Assembly (NCBI GenBank): GCA_000380225.1
Contig: KB904821.1
Location: 3,455,631 to 3,519,630, forward strand
Direction of reading: 5' to 3'
DNA from: a filamentous cyanobacterium ESFC-1
GTDB taxonomy: Bacteria; Cyanobacteriota; Cyanobacteriia; Cyanobacteriales; Spirulinaceae
Length of the DNA: 64,000 nucleotides
The notes below the pieces were generated by a model that worked only from the letters and a program-made list of their open reading frames with translations, ran no database searches and was not told the DNA's origin. This document shows, one piece after another, positions 14,635-24,782 of the stretch; positions within the stretch are counted from its first letter, which is position 1, and each line of letters begins with the position of its first letter. The translations under genes and the position numbers were made by a program.

Positions 14635-17577
14635 TTAGTCTTGATAAGCTTCCATACCAACACAAGAACAGACGAGATTGCGATCGCCAAAAGCATTATC
14701 AATCCGTCCGACAGATACCCAGAACTTGCTATCTTTGAGCCAAGGTGCAGGATAAGCCGCTTCGGAGCGACTGTAGGGATGATTCCAGTCGCCGCAAATC
14801 AGAGATTCGGCGGTGTGGGGGGCATTTTTGAGGACATTATCGGTTTTATCGGCGTTTCCGGCTTCAATTGCCGTTACTTCTTCCCGAATCGAGAGCATCG
14901 CGTCGCAGAAGCGGTCTAACTCGGCTTTGGACTCGCTTTCGGTGGGTTCGATCATCATCGTGCCAATCACCGGCCAAGACATGGTGGGGGCGTGGAAGCC
15001 GTAATCCATCAGGCGTTTGGCCACATCATCGACGCTGATATCGGCTTGTTTTTTGAGAGGACGCACATCGATAATACATTCGTGAGCCACTAACCCGGAC
15101 TGACCTTTATACAGAATCGGGTAAGCTTCTTGCAGACGATGAGCCATGTAATTCGCGTTGAGAATCGCCGCTTTGGTGGCTTCAGTTAGCCCCTCAGCGC
15201 CCATCATGGCGATATACATCCAGGAAATGACGAGAATGCTGGCGCTGCCCCAAGGTGCTGCCGCGATCGCGCCAATACTATCATCTCCCCCCAAATCTGT
15301 CACACAATGACCAGGTAAAAACGGCTTGAGGTGCGCCGCAACGCCAATGGGGCCAACCCCTGGGCCGCCGCCGCCGTGGGGAATACAGAAGGTTTTATGC
15401 AGATTGAGGTGACAAACATCCGCCCCATAATCCCCCGGACGACACAAGCCCACCTGAGCGTTCATATTTGCCCCGTCGAGGTACACCTGGCCGCCGTTTT
15501 GATGTACGATGTCGCAAATCTCGCGAATCCCGGTTTCAAAGACTCCGTGGGTCGAGGGATAGGTAATCATCAACGCCGAGAGGGTATCGCTGTATTTTTC
15601 GGCTTTTTTGGCTAAATCTGCCGCGTCAATATTACCCTCAGCGTCACACTTCACCGATACCACTTTCATGCCACACATCACCGCACTAGCGGGGTTTGTG
15701 CCGTGAGCAGATTCGGGAATCAGGCAGATATTACGCTGATTGTCCCCCTGATGGTGGTGATAAGCCCGAATCGCCTGTAAGCCCGTATATTCTCCCTGAG
15801 AACCCGCATTAGGTTGTAAGGAAATCCCGGCAAAGCCCGTAATTTCAGCCAGCCAGGTTTCCAGTTGCGAAAATAGTTCCTGATAGCCTGCGGTTTGGGA
15901 AGCGGGGGCAAAGGGGTGCAGTTTACCAAACTCCGGCCAAGTTACGGGGATCATCTCCGCCGTGGCGTTGAGTTTCATGGTACAAGACCCCAAAGGAATC
16001 ATCGAGGTGGTGAGGGATAAGTCCTTGCTTTCGAGATGGTGGAGATAGCGCAGCAGTTCGGTTTCCGAGTGGTATTGATTGAAGACGGGATCGGTTAAAA
16101 ATGGCGTTTCGCGGGCAAAATTGCTGCTGTAGGTCAAATTTGCCTCGGCTGCGAGTTCTTCTAGGCTGAAGGGCAATTTATCGCGGCTAGAGAACAAATG
16201 CCACAGGGTGTAGAGGTCGGCTTCGGTGGTGGTTTCATCGAGGGAAATACAGATGCAACCGGGTTCGAGCCAGCGTAGGTTAATGCCTTGGGACTCGGCG
16301 AGTTGTACCAGGGTTTGGGCGGATGCGTCTCCAACGCCGACGCATACGGTGTCAAAAATGGGGATGGTTTCGATGCTGTAGTTGAGTCGTTTTAAGCCTG
16401 CGGCTAGGAGTACCGCTTGACGGTGAATGTCGGAGGCGATCGCCCTCAATCCTTTTGGCCCGTGATACACTGCATACATCGAAGCCATCACCGCGAGTAA
16501 TACTTGCGCCGTACAGATGTTACTGGTGGCTTTGTCCCGGCGGATGTGTTGTTCGCGGGTTTGCAGGGCTAAACGCAACGCAGGCTTACCGTGAACGTCT
16601 TTCGATACCCCGACAATGCGACCGGGGACTTGCCGCTTATAAGCTTCTTTGGTGGCGAAATAGGCCGCGTGAGGGCCGCCGTAACCCATGGGGACACCAA
16701 AGCGTTGGGTACTGCCTACCACGATATCTGCGCCAAATTCCCCTGGAGGCGTAAGCAGGGTTAAGCTGAGGGGGTCGGCGGCTACGGTGACTAATGCGCC
16801 CATTTCGTGCGATCGCGCCACAAAATGACGATAATCAAACAAGCCCCCAAAAGAAGCTGGATATTGCAATAATGCTCCAAAAATCGGCTGCTCGAAGTCA
16901 AAGGTAAAGTGATTCCCCAAAATCACCTCAATTCCCAACGGTTGCGCCCTGGTTAAGATGACTTCAATGGTTTGGGGGTGACAGGTATCGGAGACAAAAA
17001 AGGTATTAGATTTATTCTTGCAAATCCCGTAACTCATGGTCATGGCTTCGGCGGCTGCGGTGGCTTCATCCAGCAAAGACGCATTAGCAATTTCCATCCC
17101 TGTCAAGTCAATAATCATGGTTTGGAAATTGAGCAAGGCTTCGAGACGACCTTGGGCAATTTCGGCTTGATACGGGGTGTACGCCGTGTACCAACCGGGA
17201 TTTTCGAGAATGTTGCGCTGAATCACCGGGGGGGTAATACAGTCATGGTAGCCCATGCCGATAAACGAGCGACAAACTTGATTTTTGCGGGCAATTTCGC
17301 GCAGTTGGGCTAAAGCCGCAGCCTCAGTTTGCGCGGCAGGAAGATTGAGAGGAGAGGTTGTCCGAATGGTCGCCGGAACCGCATCATCAATCAAAGCATC
17401 CAAACTTGAATAGCCCAGAACTTTCAGCATTTGCTCGGTTTCTTGAGCATCAATGCCAATATGACGATTGGCAAAAGTATGGGGATGGGGAGACTGGGTT
17501 TTTGCCTCGTTTCCGGTATTCAGTAACAAAGGGCTGGCTTGGGTGTCGGTGTTGGTGGCAGTGTTAATGTCAAGCAT
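14635..17577 (-). CDS. gcvP: Glycine dehydrogenase (decarboxylating), P-protein
   Basis: A 980-residue PLP enzyme, the P-protein of the glycine cleavage system. It decarboxylates glycine and passes the aminomethyl group to lipoyl-GcvH, a key step in cyanobacterial photorespiratory 2-phosphoglycolate metabolism. Visible features are the N-terminal [26 protein letters not shown], the C-terminal-half PLP lysine K728 in [19 protein letters not shown], and the usual ending of the long single-chain form. The ATG at 17577 is chosen; a TTG eight codons earlier is possible, but neither has a clear ribosome site. gcvH lies upstream on the same strand with a 154-base gap. gcvT is not in the window. Confidence 0.96.
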   Translation of the reverse strand: MLDINTATNTDTQASPLLLNTGNEAKTQSPHPHTFANRHIGIDAQETEQMLKVLGYSSLDALIDDAVPATIRTTSPLNLPAAQTEAAALAQLREIARKNQVCRSFIGMGYHDCITPPVIQRNILENPGWYTAYTPYQAEIAQGRLEALLNFQTMIIDLTGMEIANASLLDEATAAAEAMTMSYGICKNKSNTFFVSDTCHPQTIEVILTRAQPLGIEVILGNHFTFDFEQPIFGALLQYPASFGGLFDYRHFVARSHEMGALVTVAADPLSLTLLTPPGEFGADIVVGSTQRFGVPMGYGGPHAAYFATKEAYKRQVPGRIVGVSKDVHGKPALRLALQTREQHIRRDKATSNICTAQVLLAVMASMYAVYHGPKGLRAIASDIHRQAVLLAAGLKRLNYSIETIPIFDTVCVGVGDASAQTLVQLAESQGINLRWLEPGCICISLDETTTEADLYTLWHLFSSRDKLPFSLEELAAEANLTYSSNFARETPFLTDPVFNQYHSETELLRYLHHLESKDLSLTTSMIPLGSCTMKLNATAEMIPVTWPEFGKLHPFAPASQTAGYQELFSQLETWLAEITGFAGISLQPNAGSQGEYTGLQAIRAYHHHQGDNQRNICLIPESAHGTNPASAVMCGMKVVSVKCDAEGNIDAADLAKKAEKYSDTLSALMITYPSTHGVFETGIREICDIVHQNGGQVYLDGANMNAQVGLCRPGDYGADVCHLNLHKTFCIPHGGGGPGVGPIGVAAHLKPFLPGHCVTDLGGDDSIGAIAAAPWGSASILVISWMYIAMMGAEGLTEATKAAILNANYMAHRLQEAYPILYKGQSGLVAHECIIDVRPLKKQADISVDDVAKRLMDYGFHAPTMSWPVIGTMMIEPTESESKAELDRFCDAMLSIREEVTAIEAGNADKTDNVLKNAPHTAESLICGDWNHPYSRSEAAYPAPWLKDSKFWVSVGRIDNAFGDRNLVCSCVGMEAYQD

Positions 17578-17731
17578 GAAAGCAATGAATGGGGGTGACA
17601 ATAGCGGTTATAAAGCGCGATCGCGTAATTTACACTATCCTACGCGATCGTGTTCTTATTATTTTGTAACAAACTTCAACCGCTTCCTACTCCCCTCCGT
17701 GTCCGGTGTAACCAGAAAACAGTGGGTTTTC

Positions 17732-18130
17732 TTAGTCCTCACTGCCTTCGACTTGGGCTTGGTATTCTGCTGCTGTCAAGACTTCTTCTAACTCCTCATC
17801 CGGGTCTTCGATTCGTACTTTAATCAACCAACCTTCACCATAAGGGTCTTCTGCAATGAGTTCTGGAGAATCCAAAAGGGGTTGATTGCGCTCGATTACC
17901 GTTCCTGAAACCGGGGCGTTGAGTTCTTCGACGGCTTTAACCGATTCAATCGTCCCGAAGGTTTCGCTGGCTTCAATCTCATCATTTTCTTCGGGCAGTT
18001 CTAAAAAAACAATATCCCCTAATTGGTCTACCGCAAACGACGTAATCCCAATGGTGGCAATTTCGCCATCAAGTCGGACGTATTCGTGAGTGTCGAGATA
18101 TTTCAAGTCCTCTGGATATGCAATTTCCAT
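17732..18130 (-). CDS. gcvH: Glycine cleavage system H protein
   Basis: A 132-residue lipoyl carrier protein that shuttles the aminomethyl intermediate between the P, T and L proteins. The lipoylated lysine is K65 in the conserved segment [19 protein letters not shown]. Other family features are the N-terminal [10 protein letters not shown] and the C-terminal EGWLIKVRI. Length is normal (about 130). It precedes gcvP on the same strand, so both are likely produced together, though the 154-base gap may hold a separate promoter. No glycine riboswitch pair could be recognised in the upstream region. Confidence 0.96.
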   Translation of the reverse strand: MEIAYPEDLKYLDTHEYVRLDGEIATIGITSFAVDQLGDIVFLELPEENDEIEASETFGTIESVKAVEELNAPVSGTVIERNQPLLDSPELIAEDPYGEGWLIKVRIEDPDEELEEVLTAAEYQAQVEGSED

Positions 18131-18368
18131 GTCGCATCCTCTCTATGTGGTTACATCGCGCTGTCAGACGACGCATTCCCCAAATTACTACAAAATTGGG
18201 ATTTGGTTATTGGTTGTTGGGTTTCACTTCGTTCTACAAGGGGCTACTACTTGTCAGCAGTTAAGGGGAAGATTTTTCCGATAATCAACGGGTTTTTGGG
18301 GATGAGAATTCGTTTTGTGTACTTAGCTAATGACCAATGACAAAGGACAAAGGACTAATGACAAAGAA

Positions 18369-19481
18369 CTAAAACGAAAGCATCCCCTCCTCATCAATCA
18401 CCAAAGGGGTATTCGGAAAATCTTGGCGGGTGAGTTGACGAATCAGATTAATACTGCGTCCTTCCGGGTCGGGATAAGGTAAACCTTGAGGATCTAAGCG
18501 GATGGGGTGAATTTGCCCCTGTATAAAGTTTCCTAAGTCATCCAGTTCGATTTCTAGCACAAAAGAGTAACCATTTGCCCCTGCCGTACTGAAGGTACGA
18601 TACCCCATAAAGTTACCGAGAGAATAAGCAACCAGTTTGCCGTTACGCAGTTGTATAGCCCTGGGAACATGGGGCCCGTGACCGAGAATGAGATCGGCCC
18701 CATTCGCGATCGCGTTCTCGGAAAATAACACCATATTGCCCCGATTTTCCCCATAAAAGGTTTCAGTCCGGTTTTGCACTCGCAAGGCATTATTGCCCTC
18801 AGCCCCGGCGTGAACCGAGATAATGGTAATATCGGCGCGATCGCTGGCTTCGCGAATCAAAGCATTGGCTTCGGGCAGATTATTAATCGAGTTGTGATAC
18901 CCCAAATAACTAAACCCTAACCAAGCCACCGTAATACCATTGACTTCGGTATAAACAACTCTGTCTTTTTCCCCAACGGGAATAATGCCTACATTGCTGA
19001 GATTATTTAGAGTATCGCGAAAGCCCTGTTCGGTAAAATCATAAGAATGATTATTGGCCACACTCAGCACATCAAACCCCGCTTGCTGGAGAAATTGGGC
19101 GTATTCGGGAGGAGTGCGAAAGGCATAGACGCGACCAGCAGATGGCACTTTTGGGGTCGTAGGATGGCGGGTGAGGGTACTTTCAAAGTTGCCAAACAAA
19201 AAATCTGCATCCTCAAGCAACGGTTGAACGCGGTTGAATACGGTACTGGGATTAGGAGGCAGTTGATTACTGGGATAATTGGTTCCCATAATCGTATCAC
19301 CCACCGCTTTGATCGTAATTGTCGGTAATTCTGGGGCAATAAATTCCGGAGGAGGCGGTTCGGGGAGGGTCGGAAAAGGGTCGGGCCGACTGGACTTTTG
19401 GGTTTGAGTCCAAAAAACCATCCCCAATAGCACCATAACCAAGGGTGAAGTCCAACGAGATAAGCGAGAAAGAGGACGCAT
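18369..19481 (-). CDS. CapA family protein (poly-gamma-glutamate synthesis-like metallophosphatase fold)
   Basis: A 370-residue protein of the CapA/PgsA family, which has a calcineurin-like phosphatase fold. Motifs are AVGDTIMGTNYP (about residues 60-70), DFLFGNFESTL, VLSVANNHSYDF around residue 138, ISVHAGAEGN and LILGHGPHVPRAI near 265. The histidine and asparagine metal ligands typical of the fold are present. A transmembrane or signal helix spans residues 11-25, followed by a proline-rich linker, so the domain is likely periplasmic. Family members aid capsule or polymer attachment, but many cyanobacterial relatives have no proven role. No capB/capC genes are nearby. Confidence 0.87.
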   Translation of the reverse strand: MRPLSRLSRWTSPLVMVLLGMVFWTQTQKSSRPDPFPTLPEPPPPEFIAPELPTITIKAVGDTIMGTNYPSNQLPPNPSTVFNRVQPLLEDADFLFGNFESTLTRHPTTPKVPSAGRVYAFRTPPEYAQFLQQAGFDVLSVANNHSYDFTEQGFRDTLNNLSNVGIIPVGEKDRVVYTEVNGITVAWLGFSYLGYHNSINNLPEANALIREASDRADITIISVHAGAEGNNALRVQNRTETFYGENRGNMVLFSENAIANGADLILGHGPHVPRAIQLRNGKLVAYSLGNFMGYRTFSTAGANGYSFVLEIELDDLGNFIQGQIHPIRLDPQGLPYPDPEGRSINLIRQLTRQDFPNTPLVIDEEGMLSF

Positions 19482-19602
19482 TGCCAGTTTTATCAGTATT
19501 GTTTCTTGTCAATCTTTACTGAGAAATAGGCTAATGTCGGGATGAGGTCAATAGATTGGGGTCACGGTTTCCTGGCATTTCTCGTAGGACGCACAGAACC
19601 GC

Positions 19603-22278
19603 TTAATCACGGGGATATTCGCTACATTGTAAAATCAACTTCGCGACTAACCCCGTCCATCCCGTTTGATGAGATGCACCCAAGCCTGCCCCATTATCAC
19701 CATGAAAGTACTCGTAAAACAAAATTTTGTCTTGCCAATCAGAATACTGCTGAAATGGCTCTGCTTCCCCGTAAACAGGACGCTGGCCCTTATCATTGAG
19801 GCTGAATAGGGAGATTAAGCGGTGTTCAATATCGCAAGCCACATCCCACAAATTCACAAAACGCCCCGACCCGGTAGGACATTCAATTTGGCATTGGTCG
19901 CCCCAATAATAGAAATATTCTTGCAAGGATTCCACGATCAAAAAGTTAATCGGAAACCATAACGGGCCGCGCCAATTGGAGTTACCGCCAAACATGGGAC
20001 TACTCGACTCTGCGGGTTCGTATTGGACGCGATAAGTTTTACCGTCTGTTTTGTAGGTGTAGGGATGATCTTTGTGATAGCGAGAAACTGAACGAATGCC
20101 GTAAGGACTGAAAAATTCGCTTTCGTCGAGCATTTTTGCCAGTATCTTTTTGAGTTTTTCTTGACCGGGAATGGCGAGTAATCGGCGGGACTCCACACCG
20201 CAGGATTCCATACAAGCAATGTTGCTGCTTAAATCCGGTCGGTTTTCTAAAAACCACTGCACCCGCTTTTCAAAATTGGGTAGTTTTTCAATGGTTTCTG
20301 GGTTAATTACGGCAACGGCAAATAAGGGAATCAAGCCAACAATTGAGCGTACTTTTAAACGCACATTTTCTCCATCGGGTAAATGCAAAACGTCATAATA
20401 AAACCCGTCTTCATCGTCCCAAAGTTGCGTCCCTTCACTGCCAAAATGATTCATGGCATCAACGATATAAAGGAAGTGTTCAAAAAACTTGGACGCGATG
20501 TCTTCATAAACGGGGTTTTCCAAGGCTAATTCTAAGGCAATTGAAAGCATATTGAGGCAGAACATGGCCATCCAGCTTGTCCCGTCCGATTGCTCGATAT
20601 AGCCCCCAGTTGGTGGATCGCTACTCCGATCGAAGATGCCGATATTATCTAAGCCGAGAAAACCCCCTTGAAAGACATTATTACCATCTTCGTCTTTGCG
20701 ATTGACCCACCAAGTAAAGGTGAGTAATAATTTCTGGAAGACTCGTTCTAAAAATTGGCGATCGCGTCTACCATACATTTTCTTTTCAATCTTATACACC
20801 CGCAAAGCAGCCCAAGCATGAACGGGAGGATTCACATCATTAAAGTTCCATTCATAGGCGGGTAGTTGACCGTTAGGATTCAAATACCATTCACGGGTAA
20901 ATAAATCGAGTTGTTGTTTGGCAAAGTCGGGGTCAATTAGGGCTAAGGGAATGGTATGAAAGGCTAAATCCCACACCGCAAACCAGGGATATTCCCAACT
21001 GTCAGCCATGGATAAAACGTCTTCACAAAAAACGTGAACCCAATCACTATTACGTCCATTTTTATGACTTTCGGGGGGTTCGGGCTGGTTTGGATCGCCA
21101 CTTAGCCAGCGATCGAGAATGTATAAGTAATGCTGTTTATTCCACAATAATCCGGCAAAGGCTTGGCGTTGGATGGTTTGCCAATCGGATTTCATGTCAA
21201 AGGGGGCAACGGCTTTATAAAAAGCACAAGTTTCTTGTTTTCTTTGGCGATAAACTTGCTCAAATTCTTCACCAAAGGGGTCTTTTATTTCAGGATCATC
21301 GCACAGTCGTAGGCGAATGGTTTGGCTTTCTCCGGGTTGTATTTTTAAGATGTAATGGGGGGCAGCTTTGGTGCCAATCATTTCAGGATTAACGGCTTTT
21401 TTATTGCCATTGACTACATAAGCATTAAAGCCATCTTTGGTATAATCTGAGTCATTCTCAACGCCGTATAAATGCTGTTTGTTGGTTTCATTTTCAGTGA
21501 ATAAAAGCTCGTTGGCGTTTTCAAAATACAACCAGCGTTGACCGAGATCGTAGTGATTTGCGGCGATTAAATGGGTGTCTACTTTCTTGATTTCGGGTTT
21601 GGGGGTTTCATTGTCCCATGACCAATCATTGCGAAACCAAAGGGTGGGTAAAATATGCAGGGTTTCGGTAGTTTGGGCTTGATTGGTAATGGTATATTGA
21701 ATTAATATATCTTCTTCGGTACGCTTGGCATATTCGATCTGAATATCAAAGTAAGTACGGTCTTCAAAAAGTCCGGTTTCGTGAAGTTCGTATTCGCTTT
21801 GGGTGCGATCGCGCTTTTGGCTTTCTTGGACTAATTCTGCGTAAGGATAAGCTTTTTGGGAATAACGATAAAGGGCTTTGGCATAAGCATGACTGGGGAG
21901 ATTATCTAAATAAAAATAATACTCTTTTACGTCTTCTCCGTGATTACCTTGTTTCCCGGTAACGCCGAATAATCTTTCTTTTAAAATTGGGTCTTTTTCA
22001 TTCCAAAATGTGGCCGCAAAACATAAACGCTGGTGATTATCACACCAGCCACAAATTCCGTCTTCTCCCCAACGATAAGCTCGATATAAAGCATCTTGAT
22101 GGGAAAAAGAGTCCCAAGCTTCGCCATCCTCGCTGTAGTCTTCTCGGACGGTTCCCCACTGGCGCTCGCTAAGGTAAGTCCCCCAACGTCGCCAATAAGC
22201 GGTGCGATCGCGATTTTCGGCTAAACGACGAACTTCTGCGGTTTGGTTGCGTTGCTTTTGCTGTTGCTTTTGATTCAT
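19603..22278 (-). CDS. GH63-like glucosidase (MGH1-type (alpha/alpha)6 barrel)
   Basis: An 891-residue protein of the bacterial glucosidase group related to glycoside hydrolase family 63. The N-terminus has the group's typical opening RTAYWRRWGTYLSERQWGTV and EDGEAWDSFSHQDA. The C-terminal barrel includes PWFAVWDLAFHTIPLALIDP (about residues 425-445), GFLGLDNIGIFDRS, SDGTSWMAMFCLNML and the ending HQTGWTGLVAKLI. Acidic catalytic residues sit in the DLAFH and late GASHQTGW regions by family analogy. Likely substrates are mannosylglycerate, glucosylglycerate or short alpha-glucosides, but this cannot be fixed from sequence. No signal peptide is present, so it acts in the cytoplasm. It stands alone. 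Confidence 0.85.
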   Translation of the reverse strand: MNQKQQQKQRNQTAEVRRLAENRDRTAYWRRWGTYLSERQWGTVREDYSEDGEAWDSFSHQDALYRAYRWGEDGICGWCDNHQRLCFAATFWNEKDPILKERLFGVTGKQGNHGEDVKEYYFYLDNLPSHAYAKALYRYSQKAYPYAELVQESQKRDRTQSEYELHETGLFEDRTYFDIQIEYAKRTEEDILIQYTITNQAQTTETLHILPTLWFRNDWSWDNETPKPEIKKVDTHLIAANHYDLGQRWLYFENANELLFTENETNKQHLYGVENDSDYTKDGFNAYVVNGNKKAVNPEMIGTKAAPHYILKIQPGESQTIRLRLCDDPEIKDPFGEEFEQVYRQRKQETCAFYKAVAPFDMKSDWQTIQRQAFAGLLWNKQHYLYILDRWLSGDPNQPEPPESHKNGRNSDWVHVFCEDVLSMADSWEYPWFAVWDLAFHTIPLALIDPDFAKQQLDLFTREWYLNPNGQLPAYEWNFNDVNPPVHAWAALRVYKIEKKMYGRRDRQFLERVFQKLLLTFTWWVNRKDEDGNNVFQGGFLGLDNIGIFDRSSDPPTGGYIEQSDGTSWMAMFCLNMLSIALELALENPVYEDIASKFFEHFLYIVDAMNHFGSEGTQLWDDEDGFYYDVLHLPDGENVRLKVRSIVGLIPLFAVAVINPETIEKLPNFEKRVQWFLENRPDLSSNIACMESCGVESRRLLAIPGQEKLKKILAKMLDESEFFSPYGIRSVSRYHKDHPYTYKTDGKTYRVQYEPAESSSPMFGGNSNWRGPLWFPINFLIVESLQEYFYYWGDQCQIECPTGSGRFVNLWDVACDIEHRLISLFSLNDKGQRPVYGEAEPFQQYSDWQDKILFYEYFHGDNGAGLGASHQTGWTGLVAKLILQCSEYPRD

Positions 22279-22522
22279 ATTTCAAGGCGGGTAAAGATCG
22301 ATCAAACAATAGTCAAAAAACAGCCGAAGTTACATTTTTTTTCAGAAAACTTTGTCATTGACAAAAATCAAAAAACAAAAGTAAAAATTACCTTTGCTAT
22401 TTTGATATTTTCAAGCCTGAATAAAAAGTAGTTTCGGCTATGCTGAATATCTAGATTTGTGAAAAGCTCAATCGCTAGATTGATCTGATTTTAGGGAACG
22501 AAATAATCCCTTGACATCGCGA

Positions 22523-22990
22523 TTAGTCTCGATTGGCTTGGATCGCACTTTCAAGGGAACTCGCTTTCTGTTTTCCCATCATTTCTGCGCGCTCATAGGT
22601 ATCTTCAACGCTGCCTTTCATTTGACCCATTTGCTTTTTGCCTTGACCCACGGCTTTGTCGAATTTCCCTTCAATGCGATCGCCCATTCCGGCGGTCATA
22701 TCGTCATCGAGTTGACCTTTGATTTTACCCGCTTGATTTTTCATTTCTCCCATGGACTGGTCGATATTGCCTTCGACGCGATCGCTCGTACCAGAGCCAA
22801 AAACGTCATCAAAGGCTTTTTTGGCCTCTTGTCCGACATCAGACATATCTGCCATCATCGTCGGTGCAGCGATCGCCGCCGTCGGAGAGGAAAAGGTAAC
22901 CGCGATCGCGACCAAGACCGCAGATAAAACGGTGTAAAATCTTTTAACCCAGCCTTTACCCGTTCGAGGGGAAAACTTTTTAATTAACAT
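22523..22990 (-). CDS. CsbD-like repeat protein with N-terminal export or membrane segment
   Basis: About 155 residues from the ATG at 22990 (a TTG five codons earlier is possible). A basic N-terminus is followed by a hydrophobic helix ending at an AIAAP-type signal-peptidase site (about residues 20-42). The rest holds two or three CsbD-like units: DRVEGNIDQSMGEMKNQAGKI, and DRIEGKFDKAVGQGKKQMGQ, low-complexity amphipathic helices rich in G, K, D and M. CsbD proteins are small general-stress proteins of unknown mechanism. A exported version would work in the periplasm or at a membrane. A short cytosolic CsbD gene lies divergently 350 bases away. Confidence 0.72.
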   Translation of the reverse strand: MLIKKFSPRTGKGWVKRFYTVLSAVLVAIAVTFSSPTAAIAAPTMMADMSDVGQEAKKAFDDVFGSGTSDRVEGNIDQSMGEMKNQAGKIKGQLDDDMTAGMGDRIEGKFDKAVGQGKKQMGQMKGSVEDTYERAEMMGKQKASSLESAIQANRD

Positions 22991-23343
22991 GAATGATTTT
23001 TCCAAAATTTAAACTAATTCTGCTTTATTTTTACTCAAATTGTCGCTCAATATTGTCGCTCAACCGAGAGAATTTTGAACCCACCTGTTATTATTTTTCT
23101 CTTTCTTTCGATAGAGAAACGATTGACTCATTGAGTAGAATGTTGCCGAGATTAGCTGGGGTTGTGCTATTGTCAACTCCTTCCCTGGAGAGAAGACAGC
23201 GATCGCAAATTTTTATAAGATTAAATTGTCGTCGAAGCAGTCCACGATTACAAGCTGAAATTAAAGCCCAACATCGTGACTGGAATCAAGACGAATCAAA
23301 ATCAACTTTCATAAAATATATAAAAATTGGAGGAAATTAAATT

Positions 23344-23511
23344 ATGAGTATCGAAGAAAGAACAGAAGCTACAATGAAAAATATCGAAGGGAAAGCCCAA
23401 GAAGCAATGGGTGAAGTAACAGGTGACCCTGAAGATAAAGCAGAAGGTAAAGTAAAACAAGCTGAAGCCAAAGCACAACATACTGTTGAAAACGTCAAAG
23501 AAAAAATGTAA
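23344..23511 (+). CDS. CsbD family small stress protein
   Basis: A 55-residue protein, MSIEERTEATMKNIEGKAQ and onward, with the CsbD pattern: KAQEAMGEVTGDPEDKAEG and then GKVKQAEAKAQHTVENVKEKM-like helices. The start is supported by a strong ribosome site (GGAGGAA) about 12 bases before the ATG. CsbD proteins are induced by stress in many bacteria, with unknown function. A hairpin with a T-rich run follows at 23551-23590, so it is a single-gene unit. Confidence 0.88.
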   Translation: MSIEERTEATMKNIEGKAQEAMGEVTGDPEDKAEGKVKQAEAKAQHTVENVKEKM

Positions 23512-23550
23512 TCATTCAGTTCTGAACTGAAGCATTACAACTAAAAAGGC

Positions 23551-23595
23551 AAGGGTACAGCTTGTGGCAAGTTCCACCTGTACCCTTTACTGTTT
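23551..23595 (+). terminator. Terminator-like hairpin after csbD
   Basis: A 10-bp perfect stem AAGGGTACAG (23551-23560) / CTGTACCCTT (23578-23587), with an inner GTGG/CCAC pair, is followed by T-rich sequence. It lies 40 bases after the csbD stop. Confidence 0.7.
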
Positions 23596-23629
23596 TGAGT
23601 TTTAGACTGAAGTCTTTTTTACAGTTAAC

Positions 23630-23782
23630 TTGGAGCCGCGTGGTTATGATAGAAAAATACTGTTGTCGGTAACTCTGGGCATTTTGCCCCGGTTCTGATC
23701 CAAAAAAGATAAGTTACCCTAGCTCCTCGGTGCATCAAGCTATAAATCTTGTTACACGGTGGCTTGGGGCATTGTTTTTTTC
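23630..23782 (+). ncRNA. Candidate structured RNA or leader upstream of the DUF2294 genes
   Basis: Nested helices are visible by eye: GGAGC (23632-23636) with GCTCC (23722-23726), inside it GGTAACT (23668-23674) with AGTTACC (23712-23718), and innermost GGGC (23677-23680) with GCCC (23686-23689) over a five-base loop. A seven-T run follows at 23775-23781. It is 100 bases before the first DUF2294 start, so it could be a free small RNA ended at the T-run or a regulatory leader. I could not match it to 6S RNA, tmRNA, RNase P RNA or a known riboswitch. Confidence 0.5.
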
Positions 23783-23884
23783 AATGAGATTACCTGATTC
23801 GTGTATTGATGCTGGTTATAACGGTTATATAATGTTAATGACTTGCCTACAGCAGTCTAGTCCTAATGGTGTAAGTTAACAAGA

Positions 23885-24286
23885 ATGAAGCCAGTCAAAC
23901 CCACGCGAGGACAGCTAGAACGCCAACTTTCTCAAAGTATCCAAGCTTTTTATCGAGAGCAACTGGGACACCAACCCAGTAAGGTGACTTGTCAGCTTTT
24001 CGACACCAAAATTGCCATTATTCTAGAAGATTCTGTAACCCCCACCGAGCAAATTCTCAATAAAGAAGGTCAGCGAGAACTTGCTCAACAAGTCCGTTCG
24101 AGTTTGGATGAAGCAACGCGACCTCCTTTGAAAAAGCTCATCGAAGAAGTCATTGGGACGAAAATTTTAGATTTATTGTGCGATGCTACCGTCGATACAG
24201 GACGCACCGGAATCATTGCCATATTAGCCGATACTCCCGATACCAGACCCTCAGAAAAACTGTCTAAAGTGGAGCCTGGAGCCTAA
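23885..24286 (+). CDS. DUF2294 domain protein, copy 1
   Basis: A 133-residue protein matching the DUF2294 family: QLERQLSQSIQAFYREQLGHQPSKVTC-type N-terminus (in parts), then IILEDSVTPTEQIL and VIGTKILDLLCDATVDTGR. The family is small, cytosolic and of unknown function, seen widely in cyanobacteria and Firmicutes (YbcI-like). The sequence shows no catalytic motif. A second, diverged copy follows 40 bases downstream at 24327, so the two are likely a tandem duplication and co-transcribed. The structured leader at 23630-23782 may control both. Confidence 0.8.
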   Translation: MKPVKPTRGQLERQLSQSIQAFYREQLGHQPSKVTCQLFDTKIAIILEDSVTPTEQILNKEGQRELAQQVRSSLDEATRPPLKKLIEEVIGTKILDLLCDATVDTGRTGIIAILADTPDTRPSEKLSKVEPGA

Positions 24287-24326
24287 AGAAGCGACTGAAA
24301 CTCACTAATTCAATAATTTTATATGT

Positions 24327-24782
24327 ATGAATGCCAATTCCCACCATTTTCGCCAACTCCAAACCGTTTTATTTAGAGAGTTAAAGCAATTATATAAACA
24401 GCAACTCAATCAGGAACTCAGTCAAATTACTTGTCGGGTTTTTGAAAAAAGTTTAGTCATTTTACTAGAGGGGACGATCACGCAACCCGAACGTATTTTA
24501 GCAGAGCATCAAAATACAAATCTTGTGAAGAAAGTACGAGAAAGCTTAGATCGGATCATTCAGCCCCAAATTAAAAATATTGTCGAAAATGTAATGCCGT
24601 TTAAAGTGGTTGATATCCTGAGTGATACAACCATAGAAAATAATTGTACAGGGGCGATTGTAATTTTTGAGTTGGAAAATTATTCGGAAAACGTCGCTAA
24701 ACTGAATAAGACGCAGAGACAGAAACTTGGGGCAGATGATGGTGTAACACCTGCTCTAGATCCTTCAATAAATAAGGCTTAG
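24327..24782 (+). CDS. DUF2294 domain protein, copy 2
   Basis: A 151-residue paralogue of the preceding gene. Shared segments include ELKQLYKQQLNQELSQITC, VILLEGTITQPERIL-type strands and VMPFKVVDILSDTTIENN. Its last 25 residues are unlike copy 1 and are encoded where the gene overlaps the convergent response regulator by 86 bases (24697-24782). That extension may have been gained when the stop codon was lost. Function unknown. Confidence 0.78.
   Translation: MNANSHHFRQLQTVLFRELKQLYKQQLNQELSQITCRVFEKSLVILLEGTITQPERILAEHQNTNLVKKVRESLDRIIQPQIKNIVENVMPFKVVDILSDTTIENNCTGAIVIFELENYSENVAKLNKTQRQKLGADDGVTPALDPSINKA

Noticed and set aside
18131-18368. Glycine riboswitch before gcvH
   Set aside because: No tandem aptamer pattern could be recognised; the region contains TTGGTTA and GACAAAGGAC repeat fragments instead.
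23630-23782. 6S RNA assignment
   Set aside because: It lacks the long closing stem with central bubble and is not next to purK, the usual neighbour in cyanobacteria; left as unassigned RNA.
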